Positions 50,259-58,991 of a DNA stretch of 64,000 bases are shown here, piece after piece. The position numbers were made by a program, and so were the translations under genes. The notes beneath the pieces were generated by a model. That model did no database searches and was not told the origin of the DNA. It saw nothing but the letters and a program-made list of their open reading frames with translations. Origin of the DNA: Ascidiaceihabitans sp047624005 (GTDB lineage: Bacteria; Pseudomonadota; Alphaproteobacteria; Rhodobacterales; Rhodobacteraceae); contig JBLHPE010000008.1 of NCBI GenBank assembly GCA_047624005.1, positions 6,395 to 70,394 of the forward strand, in the 5' to 3' direction. Position 1 is the stretch's first letter. The number at the start of each line of letters is the position of its first letter.

Positions 50259-51440
50259 TTACCCTAAATTGGCCCCAAGCGCTGAAAATCCACGAAACCT
50301 AACACGTCCACCCTGTCGGCGCGCAATGATATCAAAGTTCGGAAAGCGCTTTAAAAATCTGCCAATCGCAACACGCCCTTCCATCCGCGCAAGGGTCAGG
50401 CCGGCGCACACATGCGGGCCACCCGCAAAGGCAAGATGACGGTTTGGCTTGCGTCCGATATCGAACACCTCTGGGTTCTCAAACACATCCCCGTCACGAT
50501 TGGCCGCACCGATACACAGATGCAAGTTGGTACCTTTTGGAATGTGCACTCCACCAATTTCAACATCCCCTGCCGTCTCACGATTGCCGAATTGATTTGG
50601 GGAGGCCATGCGCAACACTTCCTCAACCGTGCTGTTGAGCAGCGATGGATCCCCCAGCAAACGCGCCCGTTGGTCGGCGTGATCGTTCAGCAAAGCCAAG
50701 CCGTTGCCGATCAGGTTCGTCGTCGTCTCGTGCCCCGCATTCAAAATGAAAATACAGTTCTGGATCAACTCAATCTCGCTCAGCTGTCCGTCAGCATCCC
50801 CCATGATCAAACGGGTCAGCACATCCGTTTCAGGATCACCGGGATTGGCGCGACGCCGCGCAATCAGGTCACTTAGGTAGGCCTTGAACTCACGCACCGC
50901 ATCATGACCACGTTGTAGTTGAGCATCCGTTAACACAGGTTCCAAAGCGCCTAGAATGGCCAACGACCAATCACGCAAGGGGCCGCGTTCAATCATCGGA
51001 ATGTCGAGCAAGTTGCCGATGATCTGGATCGGAATGACGCTGGCGAAGTCCTTGATCAAGTCTGGTTCAGGTGGCATCTGGTCAAGCAGCTGATCCACGG
51101 TTGCGATCAACCCCACTTCCATCTGCGCAGTCGCGCGGGGGGCAAGGGCCGTGCTCATAATACGCCGCACACGAGTGTGCAGGGGCGGATCGCTGAATAC
51201 AAGGGAGGTCGTGTGATGTTCAAACAACGGCGTGCCTTGCCCAAATTTCGGGGCAAATGCAGTCTTTTTATCACTAATAAAGCGGGACGTGTCCTTATAC
51301 ACCCGCTCCAGATCGCTGTGTTTGGACAGGATGTAGGAGCCATCGGGCTGAGGATGCACGGGCGCATGGTTTAGGAGATCGTCGTAGTGACGAAACGGGT
51401 TTTCGTGGAAGTCTGGTGGGAGGGATGAGAGGGTGAGCAA
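50259..51440 (-). CDS. Cytochrome P450
   Basis: This 393-residue bacterial class I P450 has the I-helix oxygen-binding motif AGHETTTN, the K-helix ExxR in EEVLRMASP, and the heme loop FAGGPHVCAG with ligand Cys345. The start codon is TTG 51440 with GGGAAA upstream; no better ATG is in frame near the N-terminus. No ferredoxin or ferredoxin reductase is next to it, so its electron donor must be encoded elsewhere. Substrate unknown; lipid, terpene or aromatic oxidation is common in marine members. Confidence 0.9.
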   Translation of the reverse strand: MLTLSSLPPDFHENPFRHYDDLLNHAPVHPQPDGSYILSKHSDLERVYKDTSRFISDKKTAFAPKFGQGTPLFEHHTTSLVFSDPPLHTRVRRIMSTALAPRATAQMEVGLIATVDQLLDQMPPEPDLIKDFASVIPIQIIGNLLDIPMIERGPLRDWSLAILGALEPVLTDAQLQRGHDAVREFKAYLSDLIARRRANPGDPETDVLTRLIMGDADGQLSEIELIQNCIFILNAGHETTTNLIGNGLALLNDHADQRARLLGDPSLLNSTVEEVLRMASPNQFGNRETAGDVEIGGVHIPKGTNLHLCIGAANRDGDVFENPEVFDIGRKPNRHLAFAGGPHVCAGLTLARMEGRVAIGRFLKRFPNFDIIARRQGGRVRFRGFSALGANLG

Positions 51441-51461
51441 TAAATCGATTTCCCGTATACA

Positions 51462-52340
51462 TTAGCGAACAGCTGATCTTCGATTAGTCAATGAACGAAG
51501 TAATTTTTCCGAATGACTTCCAACCTGGTTACTTTCTCTTACAATATAGTTATTTATTTTTCGCAGAAAAGTTACATCTATCTCATTAATTTCCTGCACT
51601 TCTTTTTGAGGGTCGCGAAGCAGGATTAGGCAATAGCTCGGCGCAATTGGCATCCAAATTTCAGCATTAGGATTGGATATTCCATTATGGCCTCCATTTC
51701 CGATCCGGTAGACCATCCTGCTTGATAAAATGAAGGAATGTTTCCCGTCAGTCTTAGCCCACCTTATCTTAAAGTCTTGCATCGCTTCTTCTACTTTTTC
51801 AGAGTGATCAATTTGTGCCCGCACCCTGACATCTCTGCCCACCTTTATAACTTCAGATTGTAATAGTATTTGCTTTTGTAGGGCCGGAATCTCATCAAAT
51901 TTGTCGTCGCTCTCTTCAAGTGCCAATATTGTATTGTTGATAATTTCCATTCCTGTTTCATAATCGTCATAGTTCATGAAATCAGGACTTCGACGAGCAA
52001 AACTTATTACCGTATTTTTAAGAATGTCAGCGGATTCTTTACTGAAATTTGGTATTTTACCCCGCGACAAAACATCTAGTACTTGTTGCCTAAAATCACC
52101 CCACAAATCATCCAACGGTCCAAAGTAATCGCGTTCCACAATATCAGACAGGTTATCGCCATCATTAACCGTGTAATAATCTTTTGCTTTGAATGTTGAT
52201 TCAATATTCCTATCTTCTGGATCGCCAAAGATACCTGCTTCATTCCTAGTAGAGTACCATATCTTTTCTCTGGAATGACAAAATGGTCTTTGCATTGCTC
52301 TGGAAACGTAATGGTGTTTTTTGGATCGTTTCTGGGCCAT
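51462..52340 (-). CDS. DUF4238 protein, probably horizontally acquired
   Basis: The 292-residue protein starts MAQKRSKKHHYVSRAMQRPFC; the HHYVSR box and the early aromatic/Arg residues mark the DUF4238 family. A later helical region has LKNTVISFARRSPDF, and a beta region has IWMPIAPSYCLIL, as in other DUF4238 proteins. The gene is visibly richer in A+T than its neighbours and sits alone between P450 and folA. DUF4238 genes are scattered and often lie near mobile or defence regions, so acquisition is likely. Function unknown. ATG 52340 follows GGAGA. Confidence 0.8.
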   Translation of the reverse strand: MAQKRSKKHHYVSRAMQRPFCHSREKIWYSTRNEAGIFGDPEDRNIESTFKAKDYYTVNDGDNLSDIVERDYFGPLDDLWGDFRQQVLDVLSRGKIPNFSKESADILKNTVISFARRSPDFMNYDDYETGMEIINNTILALEESDDKFDEIPALQKQILLQSEVIKVGRDVRVRAQIDHSEKVEEAMQDFKIRWAKTDGKHSFILSSRMVYRIGNGGHNGISNPNAEIWMPIAPSYCLILLRDPQKEVQEINEIDVTFLRKINNYIVRESNQVGSHSEKLLRSLTNRRSAVR

Positions 52341-52368
52341 TAAACTCTGTCTCCAAAAAGTGACATCC

Positions 52369-52845
52369 TCAATCCCGCACCCACTCCCCCGCAATACACC
52401 TAGGCGCTTCCGTCCTAATCTCGGTCTGCGTGTTGATCCGCCACTCGTTCCCATCGAATGAGGGAAAGAACGTGTCGGCGCCCTCAACATCCAAATCAAT
52501 CTCTGTCAGACACAGCCGGTCCGCCATCGGCAGCATCGCGGCGTATATCCCTGCCCCGCCAACGCCGTAGATACGGTGATAGCCAAGGGTGGTTGCAAGC
52601 GTGATCGCGGCGTCCACCGACCCCACGCAATGCTCCGCGTCGCACCCCTTTGACGACACCACGATGTTCAGGCGGTTCTTCAACGGTGCGCTTGGCAGCG
52701 CCTCCCACGTGTTGCGGCCCATGATGATCGCGCCGCCCATGGTTTCGCGCATGAAATACCGCAAATCCTCTGGCAGGTGCCACGGCATGCCGCCGTTCTT
52801 ACCGATCACATTTCCACGGGCGCGTGCGACGATTAAAGTGATCAT
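52369..52845 (-). CDS. folA: Dihydrofolate reductase
   Basis: FolA reduces dihydrofolate with NADPH. The 158-residue protein has IVARARGNVIGKNGGMPWHLPEDLRYF (folate Asp/Glu position in LPEDL), GRNTWEALP and the IYGVGGAGIYAAML NADPH loop. Its start overlaps the thyA stop as ATGA, coupling the two enzymes of the dTMP cycle. Complete and normal in length. Confidence 0.96.
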   Translation of the reverse strand: MITLIVARARGNVIGKNGGMPWHLPEDLRYFMRETMGGAIIMGRNTWEALPSAPLKNRLNIVVSSKGCDAEHCVGSVDAAITLATTLGYHRIYGVGGAGIYAAMLPMADRLCLTEIDLDVEGADTFFPSFDGNEWRINTQTEIRTEAPRCIAGEWVRD

Positions 52846-53639
52846 ACTGCCACCTCACCTTTGATATGGGCATCAGGGTCGTAGCCGACCAGTTCGAAAT
52901 CTTCGTATTTGAAGTCAAAGATCGAATTGACCTGTCGTTTAATCCGCATGGTTGGCAGCGGGTGTGGCGTGCGGGACAGTTGCAATTCCACCTGATCCAT
53001 ATGGTTGGAGTAGATATGCGCGTCGCCCAAGGTGTGGATGAAATCACCCGCCTCGTATCCCGTCACATGGGCTAACATTTGCAGCAGCAACGCATAGGAT
53101 GCGATGTTGAAAGGCACGCCCAAGAACATGTCGGCAGAACGTTGGTACAGCTGCAAATTCATCTTTTGCCCGATGATCTTAACCTGCCACATCGTATGGC
53201 AAGGTGGCAGCGCCATATCCGCAATCTCGCCTGGGTTCCATGCGGACACGATCAGGCGGCGGCTGTTTGGAGTGGCTTTGATATTGGCGATCAATTCTTC
53301 TATCTGGTCGACAGAACCACGTTCGTTCATTGCCGGGAATGCGCGCCATTGCTTGCCGTAGACCGGACCCAGATCGCCGTTTTCATCCGCCCATTCGTCC
53401 CAAATCCGCACCCCGTTTTCCTTGAGGTAACGGATGTTGGTGTCCCCTGACAGGAACCACAACAGTTCGTGAACAATTGACTTCAGGTGGACCTTTTTGG
53501 TGGTCACCATCGGGAAACCATCCGCCAAAGGATAGCGCATTTGCATCCCGAAATGTGATGTTGTGCCGGTGCCAGTGCGGTCAGTTGTGACCTCACCCCG
53601 TTCCAAAATCTCGCGCAATGCGGCGTGGTATTGTTTCAT
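52842..53639 (-). CDS. thyA: Thymidylate synthase
   Basis: ThyA methylates dUMP to dTMP with methylenetetrahydrofolate. It has 265 residues from ATG 53639 (MKQYHAALREIL), preceded by GGAG; a longer frame to 53741 is rejected. Motifs are the RTGTGT phosphate Arg/Thr, LLWFLSGDTN, the nucleophile Cys in MALPPCHTMWQ, RSADMFLGVPFN and HIYSNHMDQ. It forms one unit with folA, which overlaps its stop. Confidence 0.97.
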   Translation of the reverse strand: MKQYHAALREILERGEVTTDRTGTGTTSHFGMQMRYPLADGFPMVTTKKVHLKSIVHELLWFLSGDTNIRYLKENGVRIWDEWADENGDLGPVYGKQWRAFPAMNERGSVDQIEELIANIKATPNSRRLIVSAWNPGEIADMALPPCHTMWQVKIIGQKMNLQLYQRSADMFLGVPFNIASYALLLQMLAHVTGYEAGDFIHTLGDAHIYSNHMDQVELQLSRTPHPLPTMRIKRQVNSIFDFKYEDFELVGYDPDAHIKGEVAV

Positions 53640-53873
53640 GCGGGTCTCCGGCGTGTTGTCCTTTGGCAGGGCGACAAAGGTACAGAATCTAACATGGTTC
53701 ACCTTATCTAGCGTTTTGTGGATTTTGAACCGCAATATCATGGTCGTTTTTTAGTCACGGTTGCACGTTAGAATAGCGCCACAAGGGCAAGTGATCGTTG
53801 ACTTTTAAACCCGACAGGCAGATTCATGCTGGTAAGAGGCAGTAATTACGAAACCCAAAAGAGGTTCGGCAGT

Positions 53874-54854
53874 ATGAAAAGTTATGTAAGCGTTTGCGCT
53901 TTAGCGTTGGTCGTTGGTGCGTGCAGCGGCTCCAGTCCATTTACCGTTGTTGATGCAGGCACAGGCACACCGGCAACCCCGACGACGCCAGCCGCAACAG
54001 GTATTCCAGCAGATGTACAAGGCTCGCTTGCTTCCTTTAGCTATAACGCTGCAGCACAGACCCTCACAATCTCAGGTATTTCGTTTGATGAGGAAGACAT
54101 TACCGCCCCATATCGTCGTCGCACTGCGTTAGACATTACGGCACAAGACGGTAGCGTTGCGTACGAGGCGTACACGGCTCAAGATGATCCGCTTGATGAG
54201 CACACAACCGCCTACATAAAATCTATCAGCGATGTAACTGCTGCAGTTGCAGTCACTGGCGGGCAGTTCAGCTACTATGATGGCGGAACACTTTTCACAC
54301 GTACTGGCACCTATGATCCCGTCGCTGTCAGTGAATCTGGTGACACAGGGCTTGTCTCATACGCGGGCAGCTACATTGGATTGTCAAACGTCAACGGCGT
54401 GAATACAGATTTGACGCCAACAGCGGGCACCCCGCCAACCGAAATTTTGCCAAGTCAGGCGTCCACAGTTAACGGCAGCATCTTTATTAACGTTGATTTC
54501 GCCCAAAACAGAATTAAGGGATTGATTTACCGTCGCACCCTCACTGTCCCAGACCCAATAACTGGCGCAGCTGTGATCGAAAACGTACCGAACCTAATTC
54601 TCGTCCCAACCGATGTAGCAGATGACGGGACCTTCACGAGCACAGTCCAAATCACCGGCCTAACAGACGTCGGAAATTATGCCGGAATTTTGGGTGGCCC
54701 AAACTCCGAGGCGATTGCCGGAGGGCTTTTCGTAGACAACCATTTTGAAGATCAGCGAGAAGGCGAAGAAGAATACGGCATTTTTGTTCTGGGCCAATGT
54801 GGCACAGCAGCCAACAATGATCCTGCAGTGTGTGCCTCAGGTGCTGCAGAATAA
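53874..54854 (+). CDS. TbpB-like surface lipoprotein, probable Slam substrate
   Basis: The 326-residue lipoprotein has a signal with lipobox VVGAC (MKSYVSVCALALVVGAC), a Thr/Pro-rich linker, and beta-rich repeats. The last stretch is NYAGILGGPNSEAIAGGLFVDNHF, leading to YGIFVLGQC. The GG-x-NSEAIAGGLF block is the family signature of transferrin-binding-protein-B-like beta-barrel lipoproteins. Its 3' end overlaps a Slam-type outer-membrane translocon gene by 14 bases, which is how many Slam substrates are encoded. ATG 53874 has GAGG at good spacing. Ligand (iron carrier, heme or other) is not known. Confidence 0.78.
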   Translation: MKSYVSVCALALVVGACSGSSPFTVVDAGTGTPATPTTPAATGIPADVQGSLASFSYNAAAQTLTISGISFDEEDITAPYRRRTALDITAQDGSVAYEAYTAQDDPLDEHTTAYIKSISDVTAAVAVTGGQFSYYDGGTLFTRTGTYDPVAVSESGDTGLVSYAGSYIGLSNVNGVNTDLTPTAGTPPTEILPSQASTVNGSIFINVDFAQNRIKGLIYRRTLTVPDPITGAAVIENVPNLILVPTDVADDGTFTSTVQITGLTDVGNYAGILGGPNSEAIAGGLFVDNHFEDQREGEEEYGIFVLGQCGTAANNDPAVCASGAAE

Positions 54855-56307
54855 GGCCCACATCCGGACCCTTGTTTCTGCGGGATGTGCAGTGCTTTGT
54901 CTGGGTGTAGGGCAATCCTTTAGTGCCAGTGACCCCGACGCCAAAGCGACCCGTCAGATTTCACTAGACGAGGGGCGGACTTTGGCCGTCAACGCGTTGC
55001 GTGATGGAAAGCCAGCATTGGCAATCGAGATTGCACGCGCACTTTGGGATGCGGACAAACACGAATCCGCGACTTATGCAATTATCGCGACTGCTTATTC
55101 ACAAATGAGCGAACACAAGGCTGCGCGAAAAGCGGCAGCACAGGCTTATCGATACACCAAGGTAAAACCCGATCGTTTGCAAATGGCCGAACTGGCCGCA
55201 CGATCTGCTTTGCGCGAAGAACGCCCCACCCTTACCCAAATTTGGCTGCGCCGCGCGGCGATCAATACAAACGACGAAACAGCGACGCGCCAAATCGCAC
55301 AGGACTACGGCAAGGTGCGCCAACTAAATCCGTGGAGCTTTCGATTTTTTGGCGGTATTCGCCCCTCGGACAACGTCAACAATGGATCAGAAAGTGGCCT
55401 GCAAATCATTGACGGTGTGCCTTATGTCGGTCGCTTAAGTGGATCAGACCAAGCACTGTCAGGCATTGTTGGAACACTTGACGCCGCTGTCAGCTACCGT
55501 TTGCGTGCGTCAAACACCAGCAGCACAAGTATTGGCGTACGAGCCTATGTCAAACGGATCGCACTCAGCAATGAAGCCAAAATCATCGCCACCCCTGCCC
55601 CCAACCCACTAGAACCGAACCCAACAACACCCAGAAACGCGGAATTCGGCAGCACCTTTGCAGAGATATCTCTCAAACACCTCCATAAAGTCGCAGGATC
55701 GAAGAAGAACGCCGTGGCAGATTATGGCTTGGCTTTAGGTGGATCATGGTACGGGCAAAACACCAGCTATTACTTTGGACGGGCCACGGCCGGACGGCGA
55801 TGGGCTGTTTCTGACAATACCCAACTTAGCCTACGCGGAGCTTTTGAAGTGCGCGATGTGCCGTCATCGACCCGCGCTGATAGTACAGTAATCAGCCTGA
55901 CGGGGGGGCTAACCCGCCGATTGAGCAGCGGCGATACGTTGCGATTTACATTGAACCTTTCAGACACAGACAGCGACAGCAGCCAAAGACGTTACAAAAG
56001 CGTGAATGTGCGGGCGGATTATCAGTTCAAAGACACATTTGGTCCACAAGGGTTGAATGCCAAAATTTCAGCGGGCCTTGCTGTGGCGCATTCAGATTAT
56101 GAAGCCTATGGATTTTTCCCAATCGCAGCACCAGGTGGGCGGCAAGAGACTTCGATCTATGCTGATGTCACTGCAGTTTTCCAAAACATCGACTACGCGG
56201 GTTTTGCACCTGCCGTGACAGTACGGGCAGGACGGAAGTCATCGAATGTGAGCCGGTTCAACACCAAAGAGCTTTCTGTTTCTTTGGGCATTCAATCAAA
56301 GTTCTGA
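54841..56307 (+). CDS. Surface lipoprotein assembly modifier (Slam) translocon
   Basis: The protein has about 488 residues from GTG 54841, with a signal peptide (RTLVSAGCAVLCLGVGQSFSAS). Residues about 40-160 form TPR-like helical repeats. Residues about 175-488 form a beta-barrel of repeating amphipathic strands, with RATAGRRWAVSDNTQLSLRG, GRQETSIYADVTAVFQNIDY and a C-terminal Phe. Slam proteins insert in the outer membrane and move lipoproteins such as TbpB to the cell surface. The gene overlaps its probable substrate. The exact start is uncertain; ATG 54817 is possible. Translocon identity rests on the barrel pattern and the lipoprotein partner. Confidence 0.85.
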   Translation: MLQNKAHIRTLVSAGCAVLCLGVGQSFSASDPDAKATRQISLDEGRTLAVNALRDGKPALAIEIARALWDADKHESATYAIIATAYSQMSEHKAARKAAAQAYRYTKVKPDRLQMAELAARSALREERPTLTQIWLRRAAINTNDETATRQIAQDYGKVRQLNPWSFRFFGGIRPSDNVNNGSESGLQIIDGVPYVGRLSGSDQALSGIVGTLDAAVSYRLRASNTSSTSIGVRAYVKRIALSNEAKIIATPAPNPLEPNPTTPRNAEFGSTFAEISLKHLHKVAGSKKNAVADYGLALGGSWYGQNTSYYFGRATAGRRWAVSDNTQLSLRGAFEVRDVPSSTRADSTVISLTGGLTRRLSSGDTLRFTLNLSDTDSDSSQRRYKSVNVRADYQFKDTFGPQGLNAKISAGLAVAHSDYEAYGFFPIAAPGGRQETSIYADVTAVFQNIDYAGFAPAVTVRAGRKSSNVSRFNTKELSVSLGIQSKF

Positions 56308-56371
56308 GAGGCGGCTGGTATCCTTGCCACCGCGTGCTAATCTCTTTGCAAACAAAGCAAAGGAATGCACC

Positions 56372-56800
56372 ATGCCACTAAAATACCTACACACCATGAT
56401 CCGTGTGGCTGATCTGGAAAAAACGATGGCGTTTTTTGAGCTTTTGGGGATGAAAGAAACACGACGCTGGGACAATGAAGGCGGACGTTTTTCGCTTGTG
56501 TTCATGGCGGCCCCTGGTGATGAAAGCTGCCCCGTTGAATTGACCCACAATTGGGACGGAGACGACGGATTGCCGTCAGACAGCCGCCACTTTGGTCACC
56601 TCGCATACGCCGTCGATAACATTTATGAAACCTGCCAAACGCTGTTGGACAACGGTGTGACGATCAATCGCCCCCCACGTGATGGACACATGGCGTTTGT
56701 ACGCACGCCAGATAATGTTTCGATTGAACTCCTACAAGCTGGTGATCGTTTGGACGCAGCGGAGCCTTGGGCCGGTATGGAAAATACGGGCAGCTGGTGA
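56372..56800 (+). CDS. gloA: Lactoylglutathione lyase (glyoxalase I)
   Basis: The 142-residue VOC enzyme isomerises the methylglyoxal-glutathione hemithioacetal to S-lactoylglutathione. It has KYLHTMIRVADLEKTMAFFELLGMKETRR, LVFMAAPG, VELTHNWD (Glu metal ligand), FGHLAYAVDNI (His ligand) and NVSIELLQ (Glu). The four metal ligands are present. ATG 56372 follows AAAGGAATGC. Its stop overlaps the GTG start of the first DUF1194 gene (GTGA), so it leads that run of genes. Confidence 0.93.
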   Translation: MPLKYLHTMIRVADLEKTMAFFELLGMKETRRWDNEGGRFSLVFMAAPGDESCPVELTHNWDGDDGLPSDSRHFGHLAYAVDNIYETCQTLLDNGVTINRPPRDGHMAFVRTPDNVSIELLQAGDRLDAAEPWAGMENTGSW

Positions 56801-57528
56801 TCACACCAAGCCATATTCTGAAAGGGGCCGCGGCTACGGCTATGGCCCTTTTTTGCATGACAACTTTTGCAGCAGCCACATGCCGGTTGGCTTTGGTGCT
56901 GGCGATAGATGTTTCTAATTCGGTCGATGCAACAGAAGATATTTTGCAACGTAAAGGGTTGGCCAATGCGCTGATCGCGCCCGAAGTTCAGCAAGCCATG
57001 TTCGCGTCTGATTTTGACGTTGCCCTTGCGGCTTTTGAATGGTCGGGGCGACACCACCAACAGCTTTTGTTTGACTGGACGCTGATCGACGGTCCTGCCC
57101 GTCTACTTGCGGTCTCAAATAAAGTCCGAAATAGCATCCGCGGGCAAACTGATTTTCCTACAGCCCTTGGACATGCTCTAGATTTCGCCGTGGATTTACA
57201 CGAACGCGCACCGTCATGCCTTGCCCGCACCATAGATGTGGCAGGTGACGGAAAGAACAACGACGGCTACGAGCCAAGCCAAGCCTACGTCCAGCGCAAT
57301 TTCGATGGGATCACGGTGAACGGTTTGGTCATCCGCGTGATCGATTTGGGTGTAGATACCGGCGTCCTTCCTTATTACAAAAGCCAAGTGATCCGTGGCC
57401 CCGGCGCATTTACCGAGGTCGCGGACCGTTTTGAGGATTACGAACGTGCAATGCGTCGCAAGTTGGAGCGCGAGCTGGCACCTGCAATGATCGGCGCACT
57501 TAGTCCAACATCCGGAGGGAAAGGTTGA
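56797..57528 (+). CDS. DUF1194 secreted protein, copy 1 (vWA-like)
   Basis: The protein has about 243 residues from GTG 56797. A signal peptide (ILKGAAATAMALFCMTTFAAA) is followed by a von Willebrand A-like fold: LALVLAIDVSNSVD keeps the D-x-S-x-S metal site. DVAGDGKNNDG and DGITVNGLVI come later, and the protein ends FEDYERAMRRKLEREL. The GTG overlaps the gloA stop. Two similar genes follow. A surface or periplasmic binding role is likely for the family, but the ligand is unknown. Confidence 0.82.
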   Translation: MITPSHILKGAAATAMALFCMTTFAAATCRLALVLAIDVSNSVDATEDILQRKGLANALIAPEVQQAMFASDFDVALAAFEWSGRHHQQLLFDWTLIDGPARLLAVSNKVRNSIRGQTDFPTALGHALDFAVDLHERAPSCLARTIDVAGDGKNNDGYEPSQAYVQRNFDGITVNGLVIRVIDLGVDTGVLPYYKSQVIRGPGAFTEVADRFEDYERAMRRKLERELAPAMIGALSPTSGGKG

Positions 57529-58247
57529 TGTCGCGACTTGCCCTATCATTAATCCTAAGCCTTTGCGCCCTACCCGCTCATGCAATTGAATGTCGACTTG
57601 CCCTATTGTTGGCAATGGACGTGTCCAGTTCGGTCGATAAAACTGAAGATCAATTGCAACGTGGCGGCTTGGTTGCAGCCCTTATTGCGCCCGAAGTCAG
57701 CGCTGCTTTTTTCGCCAGTGAAATCCCAGTTGCATTGGCCATCTATGAATGGTCGGGCCGCTACAACCAGGAAATCTTGTTGGATTGGACCCTTATCGAA
57801 AGTCCCTCTGACTTATTGGCTGTTGCCGAAACTGTCGCTGCAAGTACCCGAAGCCACAATGATTTCCCCACGGCTATGGGCTATGCCCTAGGCTACGGCG
57901 CAGGCATGTTAGAACGTGCGCCAAACTGTTTGCACAAAACCCTTGATATGGCTGGTGATGGACAAAACAACGAAGGTTTTCCGCCCTCCTCCGCCTATAA
58001 GGCCTTCCCGTTTGATGGGGTGACCGTGAATGGGTTGGTCGTAAACGCGGCCGACTTTGAGGCCGAAACCCAGTTGATCCCGTTCTATCTTAACGAAGTC
58101 ATTCGCGGTCCCGGTGCCTTTATCGAAGTTGCGCAAGGGTTCGAGGATTATGAACGTGCCATGCGCCGCAAATTGGAGCGCGAATTGTCACTGCGTTTCA
58201 TCGGGACGCTGAGCCCCGCAAAGCCTGAACAGAAAGACGCAGGGTGA
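57528..58247 (+). CDS. DUF1194 secreted protein, copy 2 (vWA-like)
   Basis: The 239-residue paralogue of the preceding protein shares long identical blocks: RLAL(V/L)LA-DVS-SVD, DWTLI, RGPGAF-EVA, and the 16-residue C-terminal FEDYERAMRRKLEREL. It has a clear signal peptide (SRLALSLILSLCALPAHA). The metal-site motif DVSSSVD is intact. ATG 57528 shares a base with the stop of copy 1 (TGATG). The GDGQNNEG loop is retained. Function unknown; gene duplication is recent enough to be obvious. Confidence 0.85.
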   Translation: MSRLALSLILSLCALPAHAIECRLALLLAMDVSSSVDKTEDQLQRGGLVAALIAPEVSAAFFASEIPVALAIYEWSGRYNQEILLDWTLIESPSDLLAVAETVAASTRSHNDFPTAMGYALGYGAGMLERAPNCLHKTLDMAGDGQNNEGFPPSSAYKAFPFDGVTVNGLVVNAADFEAETQLIPFYLNEVIRGPGAFIEVAQGFEDYERAMRRKLERELSLRFIGTLSPAKPEQKDAG

Positions 58248-58963
58248 ACCCCCTTCCTTCTTTAATCCTTGCTGCATCGCTTTGCACCGCATTCCTACCA
58301 ATCGATGCAAATGCCGAGTGTAGACAAGCCTTAGCCCTTGGCCTTGATGTCTCTGGATCAGTTGATGCGCGTGAATATCGTCTTCAAATGGATGGCTTAG
58401 CGCAGGCGATTTCAGATCCCAATGTCCAAGACGCGTTGCTCGCACAACCCAATGCACCAATAAAACTTCTGATCTTTGAATGGAGCGGACCAAACGATCA
58501 ACACATCGTTGTGCCGTGGACCGATATCCAAAGCGAAGAAGACATTCTACAACTCACAGCCTCCCTGCAAAACACTAAACGCCGCAACGCCAGCCCTGGA
58601 ACTGCGTTGGGACAAGCCATGCTTGCTGGGGCGGCTTATCTGGCTCAAACTCAATGTTGGTCAAAAACACTAGATATATCTGGCGACGGTGAGTCCAATC
58701 TGGGACCACGCCCAAGGGATGTGAAACCACTTCTGAAGGATCACGGCGTCACCATCAACGCATTGGTGATTGGGGCGGACGACCCCGTCATCGGCGACAC
58801 ACGACAGGTCGAAATTTCGCGCCTGTCATCCTATTTCCGCGCCGAAGTTATTCTAGGTACTGATGCCTTTGTTGAAACATCACTTGGCTTCAATGGATAC
58901 GCTGCCGCGATGACCCGCAAACTCATGCGCGAAATCAAAATGCAACAACTGTCCATGCGATAG
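58244..58963 (+). CDS. DUF1194 secreted protein, copy 3 (vWA-like)
   Basis: The 239-residue third member is more divergent. It has a signal peptide (SLILAASLCTAFLPIDANA), the metal-site LGLDVSGSVDAREYRLQMDGL, DISGDGESNLG and VTINALVIGADD. It lacks the conserved FEDYERAMRRK tail, ending in FNGYAAAMTRKLMRE instead. The GTG start overlaps the copy 2 stop (GTGA). The three genes form one transcript behind gloA. Which copy is ancestral cannot be said here. Confidence 0.82.
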   Translation: MNPLPSLILAASLCTAFLPIDANAECRQALALGLDVSGSVDAREYRLQMDGLAQAISDPNVQDALLAQPNAPIKLLIFEWSGPNDQHIVVPWTDIQSEEDILQLTASLQNTKRRNASPGTALGQAMLAGAAYLAQTQCWSKTLDISGDGESNLGPRPRDVKPLLKDHGVTINALVIGADDPVIGDTRQVEISRLSSYFRAEVILGTDAFVETSLGFNGYAAAMTRKLMREIKMQQLSMR

Positions 58964-58991
58964 CGCGCCAAACGCCAAGTTGGGCTACCCT

